From NCBI GenBank assembly GCA_045046905.1, contig JASFYU010000152.1, positions 1 through 37,031 of the forward strand: a stretch of DNA of 37,031 nucleotides, written 5' to 3'. The notes beneath the pieces are model-generated. The model was given only the letters and a program-made list of their open reading frames with translations, ran no database searches and had not been told where the DNA came from. Both the position numbers and the translations under genes were made by a program. Numbering within the stretch: position 1 is the first letter of the stretch; each line of letters begins with the position of its first letter. Positions 32,488 to 37,031 of this stretch are shown piece by piece. Source of the stretch: JASFYU01 sp045046905. GTDB taxonomy: Bacteria; Bacteroidota; Bacteroidia; Flavobacteriales; Flavobacteriaceae.

Positions 32488-33773
32488 TTCCTGAAATAGA
32501 GAAAGCAGCAGTAGCAGAAATAAAAGTGTTTCAAGAGGAAAAACTGAAACAGCTTATCCCCTATCTGCAAGAAAAATCAAACTACTACCAACGGCTTTTT
32601 AGTGAAAACGGGCTGCATGCAAAAGATATTCAAACGCTTGAGGATTTGAGCAAGATCCCGACCACCTCGAAGGAGCAGCTGCAAGAATATAATGATGATT
32701 TTCTGTGTGTTCCTAAAAACAAGATTGTCGATTTTGTAACCACCTCAGGTACCTTGGGTGAACCGGTCACCATAGGGCTCACTGATGCCGATCTAGATCG
32801 TTTGGCCTATAATGAGTCTATTTCTTTCACCTGTGCCGGTATTGTAGAAGATGATATTCTTCAGCTAACAACAACGCTTGACCGTCGATTTATGGCCGGA
32901 CTCGCCTATTTTTTGGGAGCAAGAAAGCTGGGCGCAGGAATTATACGTGTAGGTGCCGGGATCCCAGAACTGCAATGGGATACCATTCTAAAGTTCAAGC
33001 CCACCTATTTGATCGTTGTACCTTCCTTTTTATTAAAGCTCATCGAATATGCCGATCAGCACAGTATCGATTTGAATGCATCAGGTATTAAAGGTGCTAT
33101 CTGTATTGGCGAATCGCTTCGCAATCAAGATTTTTCGCTCAATATTTTAGCGAGTAAGATAATATCGGCCTGGGATATCGAGTTGTATTCCACCTATGCC
33201 TCTACCGAAATGAGTACCGCATTTACCGAGTGTTCGGAACAACAGGGCGGCCATCAGCATCCTGAACTGATTATCGTAGAGATTTTAGATGACCATGGCC
33301 ATGCCGTTCGCGAGGGGGAAGAAGGGGAACTAACCATCACCACCTTGGGCGTAGAAGCTATGCCCTTATTACGCTTTCGAACGGGCGATATCGTAGCAGC
33401 CCATACATTGCCCTGTAACTGTGGAAGAAACACGCTACGCTTAGGGCCCGTTGTAGGCCGAAAAAAGCAAATGATAAAATATAAGGGCACCACGCTCTAC
33501 CCACCGGCAATGGACGATTTGCTGAACGATTTCAATGCCGTGGAAAATTATGTCATCGAGATTTACCACAATACTATTGGCACCGATGAAATCTTGATAA
33601 AGATTGCTGCCGTATCCCCTTCCGAAACCTTGCTAGATGAAATCAAGGATCATTTTAGATCTAAACTCAGGGTATCGCCAAAAATTGAATTCTGTGACAA
33701 AAGAACTATTCAAAAGCTGAGTATGTCAAAGTTGGGGCGCAAACCTATTACGGTCATTGACCGAAGGGCTTAA
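32484..33773 (+). CDS. PaaK-like acyl-activating (AMP-forming) ligase
   Basis: The 429-aa product matches the phenylacetate-CoA ligase-type adenylating enzymes. It has the ATP loop TTSGTLGEP at 86-94, the YSTYASTEM motif (about 234-242), the RTGD motif and a CNCGR motif as in PaaK. It ends at KLGRKPI-like sequence with the C-terminal lysine region. Its substrate is very likely p-coumarate from the tyrosine ammonia-lyase, or a methylated or chlorinated form, and it would load an ACP or CoA. It is the last gene of the cluster and overlaps the C45-like gene by 4 bp. No terminator is seen after it; the repeat region begins within a few bases. Confidence 0.88.
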   Translation: MIPEIEKAAVAEIKVFQEEKLKQLIPYLQEKSNYYQRLFSENGLHAKDIQTLEDLSKIPTTSKEQLQEYNDDFLCVPKNKIVDFVTTSGTLGEPVTIGLTDADLDRLAYNESISFTCAGIVEDDILQLTTTLDRRFMAGLAYFLGARKLGAGIIRVGAGIPELQWDTILKFKPTYLIVVPSFLLKLIEYADQHSIDLNASGIKGAICIGESLRNQDFSLNILASKIISAWDIELYSTYASTEMSTAFTECSEQQGGHQHPELIIVEILDDHGHAVREGEEGELTITTLGVEAMPLLRFRTGDIVAAHTLPCNCGRNTLRLGPVVGRKKQMIKYKGTTLYPPAMDDLLNDFNAVENYVIEIYHNTIGTDEILIKIAAVSPSETLLDEIKDHFRSKLRVSPKIEFCDKRTIQKLSMSKLGRKPITVIDRRA

Positions 33774-33776
33774 TTT

Positions 33777-33907
33777 GAAAACGGCCTTGCGAGCGAAGTG
33801 AAGCAATCTGTTACTGTGGTGTTCCGAATGAACAGATCACTTCGTCGCTGCACTCCTCGTGAAAACGAATGACTTCAACGTTATGCTCCTCGTGAAAACA
33901 GCCTTGC
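33777..33907. repeat. Dispersed imperfect inverted repeat, copy A
   Basis: The unit has a left arm with GCGAAGTGAAGCAATCTGTT, a short centre (GTGTTCCGAAT), and a right arm GAACAGATCACTTCGTCGC that is its imperfect complement. A tail CACTCCTCGTGAAAACG follows, and a second GCTCCTCGTGAAAAC tail is seen at about 33884-33899. The same unit recurs at 35169-35262 and 35584-35827. Confidence 0.8.
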
Positions 33908-33953
33908 GACTCCAACCTACGGTCATGCTATTTATTGTCTTTAGGATTCCCGT

Positions 33954-35078
33954 TTAATCCTTTTTTAAGTTTTTGTTTAAATCGGAAAGGGTTTTTCTTT
34001 CACTATGATCTTTTAATATTTTCATTGCAGCTTTAATACTGAATCGTTCGTGTGGGGCTTCTGGAAGCTTTCCAGTTTCTTTTATTACCGATATTGTTTC
34101 ATCAAAGTCGGATTCATATTCCTTGTCTTGAATAATTCTAAACTTTTCGTATTCCTTATGGGCCACTTTTTTGGCGACTTTACTAGAAATTTTACCAAGA
34201 TTATCCAAAATCTCGTATTCATTGAATTGCAAAAAGGCGTTTAGTCTTTCCGACCAATCTTTCATTTTCATCTCTCGCCCTCTCTTAGCCATGTTTTCCG
34301 CAAAATCCAAGTACATGGATACTAAACGATTTAGGCTGCCTATTTCGTCTTGTGTGAGGTAGTTCTTAGCTATTTCCGTATCGCTTTTTAGAATCTTACC
34401 GTCCGCACCTGAATTCTTGTACGAGGTCAATCCCATTTTTGGCTTACTAAAATTCGCCCTCTCTTGAATTAGTTCAGCTGCAGTATGTTGATGAATGGCC
34501 CAATGGAGTTTATTTTGTACTGTGGCGTAAAAATCCTTTGTTATTTGAGCTTTAGGGTCATAATCTATACTACCCTGCGCATATAAATCTGTAATTTTTT
34601 GATAGAAACGTCGTTCTGATACTCGTATCTCTCTTATCTTCTCGAGTAACTCTTCAAAGTAGTCCTTACCAAAAAGATTCTTGCCTTGCTTCAATCTATC
34701 ATCATCTAAAGCAAACCCTTTGACCAAGTATTCCTTTAGAATTGATGATGCCCAAATTCTAAATTGAGTAGCTTTATAAGAGTTGACTCGATATCCTACA
34801 GATATGATTACATCAAGATTATAAAAGTTTACTGGCTTGGATGAACTAGCAATTTGCATTTTTTGCAAAGTGCTAGTTTCTTCTAATTCTCCACTCTCAT
34901 AAATATTCTTCAAATGCCTAGCAACACCACTTACATCAACACCAAATATCTCTGCCATTGACTTTTGCGTAACCCAAATTGTTTCCTTTTCATCGTCAAC
35001 AACAACTTGTATTTTTATCATTCCTTCGGGGGATTGATAAAATATAAAGTCTGAATGATTGCTATTTATATTATCCAT
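33954..35078 (-). CDS. RhuM-family protein
   Basis: The 374-aa product fits the virulence RhuM family. It has an N-terminal region with IWVTQKSMAEIFGVDVSGVARHL (split: WVTQKSMAEIFGVDVSGV, then ARHLKNIYESGEL; about 34-65). NFYNLDVIISVGYRVNS and then FRIWASSILKEYLVKGFALDD follow, and a long helical C-terminal half. The N-terminal part resembles a winged-helix or Bro-like DNA-binding module. The biochemical role of RhuM is not known; members lie in islands near restriction or toxin genes. It is convergent with the pigment operon and boxed in by repeat units, so it looks like part of an inserted accessory region. Confidence 0.88.
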   Translation of the reverse strand: MDNINSNHSDFIFYQSPEGMIKIQVVVDDEKETIWVTQKSMAEIFGVDVSGVARHLKNIYESGELEETSTLQKMQIASSSKPVNFYNLDVIISVGYRVNSYKATQFRIWASSILKEYLVKGFALDDDRLKQGKNLFGKDYFEELLEKIREIRVSERRFYQKITDLYAQGSIDYDPKAQITKDFYATVQNKLHWAIHQHTAAELIQERANFSKPKMGLTSYKNSGADGKILKSDTEIAKNYLTQDEIGSLNRLVSMYLDFAENMAKRGREMKMKDWSERLNAFLQFNEYEILDNLGKISSKVAKKVAHKEYEKFRIIQDKEYESDFDETISVIKETGKLPEAPHERFSIKAAMKILKDHSERKTLSDLNKNLKKD

Positions 35079-35168
35079 TTATCTATTCTTAATATAAAAT
35101 CCTTTTCCCTGCGTTCTGTAAAAATAAGTTAAATCTCATTGCCTCGGTAAAAGTTCCGCCGTTGTAAG

Positions 35169-35262
35169 GGTGTTCCGAATGAACAGATCACTTCGTCACT
35201 GTACTCCTCGTGAAAACGATTTTGCGAGCGCAGTGAAGCAATCTGTTACCTCAGTGTTCCAA
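35169..35262. repeat. Dispersed imperfect inverted repeat, copy B
   Basis: It holds GTGTTCCGAATGAACAGATC and CACTTCGTCACTG, then CTCCTCGTGAAAACG and TTTTGCGAGCGCAGTGAAG with CAATCTGTTAC. The right arm comes first here, so two units are in tandem phase. It ends 1 bp before the GIY-YIG gene stop codon. Confidence 0.78.
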
Positions 35263-35559
35263 TCAAACACAGAACAACCAGCCCTCCGATAAATCTTTCC
35301 ATTCGAGGTTAATGGTGTTAATTAATCGCTCCTTAGATTTTCTACTACCTGCTTTGAGTTGTCTCTCCCTTGCCATTGCCTGGTTTATATCATTGAATTC
35401 TTCAAAATAAACCAAGCTATCACAATTGTACTTGGCGGTAAAACCTTTATAAACTTTTGTTTTATGTTGATATACTCTACGAATCAAATCACTGGTCACT
35501 CCTGTATAAATAACCGTGTTGTTTTTATTGGTCATGAAATATATGTACGATTTCTTCAT
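35263..35559 (-). CDS. GIY-YIG nuclease family protein
   Basis: The 98-aa product has the GIY-YIG core as SYIYFMTNKNNTVIYTGVT (about 4-22), then the conserved R near 27, a YNCDSLVYFEEF strand and ARERQLKAGSRKSKERLI. This is the small stand-alone UPF0213-like group (COG2827). ATG 35559 starts right before the domain. The frame stays open up to 35604 but that stretch is repeat-derived. Repeat copies B and C lie on each side, almost touching the gene. The role may be DNA processing or repair; a link to repeat spread is only a thought. Confidence 0.88.
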   Translation of the reverse strand: MKKSYIYFMTNKNNTVIYTGVTSDLIRRVYQHKTKVYKGFTAKYNCDSLVYFEEFNDINQAMARERQLKAGSRKSKERLINTINLEWKDLSEGWLFCV

Positions 35560-35583
35560 ATCGCTTTGTTTTTTAAAAACGTC

Positions 35584-35827
35584 TTTGCGAGCGGAGCGCG
35601 GCAATCTGTCTCTTTGGTGTTCCGAACGAACAGATCACTTCGTCGCTACACTCCTCGTGAAAACGAATGGCCTCATCGCAGCATTCCTTGCGAAAACGGC
35701 TTTGCGATCCCGATAGCTATCGGGAGAAGCAATCTGTTACTTTGGTGTTCCTAATGAACAGATCACTTCGTCGCTGTACTCCTCGTGAAAACGCATGGCC
35801 TCATCGCAGCACTCCTCGTGAAGACGG
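35584..35827. repeat. Dispersed imperfect inverted repeat, copies C and D in tandem
   Basis: Copy C (about 35584-35699) and copy D (about 35700-35827) each have a CAATCTGT arm, a GTGTTCC centre, and a GAACAGATCACTTCGTCGCT arm with the CTCCTCGTGAAAACG tail. Copy D has an 18-bp perfect palindrome, TCCCGATAGCTATCGGGA (35708-35725), in place of the usual GCGAAGT segment of the left arm. Confidence 0.8.
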
Positions 35828-35833
35828 GCAGGA

Positions 35834-36166
35834 TTACTTCCCTAACATCAAAAGCTCATTGCATTTCACTTCGGTGATATATCTTTTTTCACCTTCTTTG
35901 GTCTCATACGAACGGTGGATCAGTTTGCCTTCAATAGCTACCTGCTTGCCTTTAGTCAAATAACTCTCTACAATATCAGCGGTCTTGCCCCAGGCGACCA
36001 CATTGTGCCATTGGGTCTCCTCTACCTTTTCGCCCTTGGCATTTTTATAGGTTTCGCTAGTGGCGATAGAAAATTTGGCGAGCTTTGCTCCGCCGTCCAG
36101 GTTTATGATTTCTGGGTCTTGCCCCAAGTTTCCAATCAACTGTACTCTGTTTTTAAGTGCGTTCAT
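35834..36166 (-). CDS. ssb: Single-stranded DNA-binding protein
   Basis: The 110-aa product is an OB-fold SSB. It has VQLIGNLGQDPEI, AKFSIATSE, TQWHNVVAWGKTADIVESY and LTKGKQVAIEGKL in the standard order. It ends at NELLMLGK, right after the OB fold, so the flexible linker and acidic tail used to recruit partners are missing. Such short SSBs are common in Bacteroidota as extra copies. It is divergent from the AAA ATPase gene, and the 321 bp between them hold repeated elements. Confidence 0.92.
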   Translation of the reverse strand: MNALKNRVQLIGNLGQDPEIINLDGGAKLAKFSIATSETYKNAKGEKVEETQWHNVVAWGKTADIVESYLTKGKQVAIEGKLIHRSYETKEGEKRYITEVKCNELLMLGK

Positions 36167-36487
36167 AATTCCTAATTTTTGATTCCCGAATGTGACTCAG
36201 GAAGGGTTAAGCAACTAATACTATCGAACCTCCTTGATTCGACACTGCAAACATAGAACGGGACCTAGAAAAGATTCGGTTGGGAAATAATTACTTTCGT
36301 TTGTAAACGTTTGTAGTCGTTTGAAATCTTTTTATTTATTGATTGTCAATTGTTTGAAATGCGTTGGCTTATCCAGAAATGCACATAGCTGCCTAATATT
36401 TATTATCTTAGGCTACGCAAATTGAATAGCATCAATAACTATATTCCATTGTTGGAAGCAAGGCGAAGAAAATTTCGATTGAAAAGA
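36167..36487. other. 321-bp divergent intergenic region between ssb and the ATPase gene
   Basis: No gene is supported here. On the minus strand a TATGTTTG box (36248-36255) matches the -7 consensus for ssb, about 82 bp before its start, without a clear -33 element. A set of three CGTTTG repeats (36298-36323) and a GCCTAA...TTAGGC inverted repeat (36391-36413) are also present. Confidence 0.5.
36298..36323. repeat. Three CGTTTG direct repeats at 10-bp spacing
   Basis: CGTTTG occurs at 36298, 36308 and 36318, so the copies are one helical turn apart. The first two units are CGTTTGTAAA and CGTTTGTAGT. Such phasing suits a protein that binds side by side on one face of the DNA. No matching regulator is seen in the window. 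Confidence 0.5.
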
Positions 36488-37031
36488 ATGGCAGAAGAAA
36501 AAATAAAAACAAATATTCAATGTCAGAACATTGCACCTATTGAGAATTTGACAAGATTAATTTCTTCAAACTCACTAAAAATAGGTATTTTCGCTAATAA
36601 TGGAAGTGGAAAAACATTCATTAGCCGACTCTTTCGACTAACAGAAAGTAATAATAAATTACTGCTTGAAAATGATATTAGTCCTACAGACAAATTAATC
36701 ACAATAGGAAAATCGAATAGCAGTTTTTCCTTCTCAATAATTGACAAAGACGGCATAACTCAAGAAGACTTCAAAATTCAATTAGAGAAAGGAGTTATTC
36801 CAAATATTCCCAAAACAAAATATACTTATCATACATTCAATCAAGATTATGTTGAAGAAAACATAAGTGCATTAAGCTATGAAAAAGATAGTGAAATTGA
36901 AGGTTTCATTCTTGGGAAAATAAATATTGACCTAAAAGAAGATGAAGAAAAATTATCCAAAATCGAAAAGGAAGGTTCTGAATTAAATGAACAAATAAAA
37001 ATTAAGGTAGAAAAATATATTGAAGAAAACG
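36488..37031 (+). CDS. AAA family ATPase, AAA_13/anticodon-nuclease-like N-terminus (cut by window edge)
   Basis: Only the first 181 codons lie in the window. The Walker A motif is A36-N-N-G-S-G-K-T43 after a short N-terminal strand. FNQDYVEENISAL near residue 119 is typical of the AAA_13 group that includes PrrC-like anticodon nucleases and related RecF/SMC-like defence ATPases. The last part is highly charged and helical, as at the start of a coiled coil. ATG 36488 is the first ATG; the frame is open upstream to at least 36401 with a possible TTG at 36422. The C-terminal domain that would decide the function is outside the window. Confidence 0.82.
   Translation, partial: MAEEKIKTNIQCQNIAPIENLTRLISSNSLKIGIFANNGSGKTFISRLFRLTESNNKLLLENDISPTDKLITIGKSNSSFSFSIIDKDGITQEDFKIQLEKGVIPNIPKTKYTYHTFNQDYVEENISALSYEKDSEIEGFILGKINIDLKEDEEKLSKIEKEGSELNEQIKIKVEKYIEEN

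Noticed and set aside
33777..35827. Repeats as a CRISPR array
   Set aside because: Units are about 100 bp, are imperfect inverted repeats and are not separated by equal-size unique spacers; no cas gene is seen.
35359..35963. Plus-strand open frames across the GIY-YIG gene, repeats and ssb
   Set aside because: They are made of antisense GIY-YIG codons and repeat sequence with no family motif.
36488..37031. Firm call of a PrrC or RloC anticodon nuclease
   Set aside because: Only the N-terminal ATPase part is visible; the nuclease domain that would decide is outside the window.

Overview
The window looks like a chromosome piece from a marine-type member of the Bacteroidota, family Flavobacteriaceae. 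The genome is AT-rich, the good promoter candidates match the Bacteroidota TTG-N19-TAnnTTTG pattern, and the gene set is a flexirubin / aryl-polyene-dialkylresorcinol pigment cluster. From memory, the ammonia-lyase is very close to the tyrosine ammonia-lyase of Flavobacterium johnsoniae. The exact genus cannot be read from this sequence.

Positions 1-33773 are almost wholly pigment cluster. A divergent flavin oxidoreductase with a halogenase-type WxWxIP motif runs off the left edge (1-1064). The plus-strand genes start with tyrosine ammonia-lyase (1168-2697), which makes the p-coumarate starter, and a WG-repeat protein. Then come FabG, ketosynthase, ACP, an LpxL-like acyltransferase, DarA, DarB, two ApeP-like hotdog proteins, a small unknown protein and a BtrH-like acyltransferase (3849-11343). 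A palindrome-bearing gap is followed by an ABC exporter pair, a thioesterase and a second ketosynthase (11460-15053). Next are a methyltransferase, a short ketosynthase-like protein and a second ACP (15178-17121). After a 431-bp non-coding gap with a terminator and a promoter comes a third ketosynthase with a catalytically dead partner, a NodB deacetylase, a LolA-like carrier, a lipoprotein, a beta-barrel protein, a His-type hotdog dehydratase and a small exported protein (17553-23298). A strong promoter then precedes a GT2-DUF2062 protein, an MMPL-PlsC-methyltransferase-like fusion, a CrtI-like oxidoreductase, a JmjC/cupin_8 oxygenase, a C45 lipoprotein and a PaaK-like acyl-activating enzyme (23534-33773).

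Inferred pathway: tyrosine is converted to p-coumarate, activated by the PaaK-like ligase and loaded on an ACP. It is elongated by type II ketosynthases with FabG and the hotdog dehydratases to an aryl polyene, which is ring-methylated and possibly chlorinated. DarA/DarB make the dialkylresorcinol. One of several acyltransferases joins the two halves as an ester. MMPL, ABC, LolA-like and lipoprotein components move the product to the outer membrane. Gene order and families support this, but individual roles of the acyltransferases, KS-like subunits and redox enzymes are inference.

Positions 33774-37031 are a different, accessory-looking zone. It has four units of a dispersed imperfect inverted repeat, a minus-strand RhuM-family gene, a GIY-YIG nuclease gene enclosed by repeats, a short ssb gene, and the first 181 codons of an AAA_13-type ATPase that runs off the right edge.
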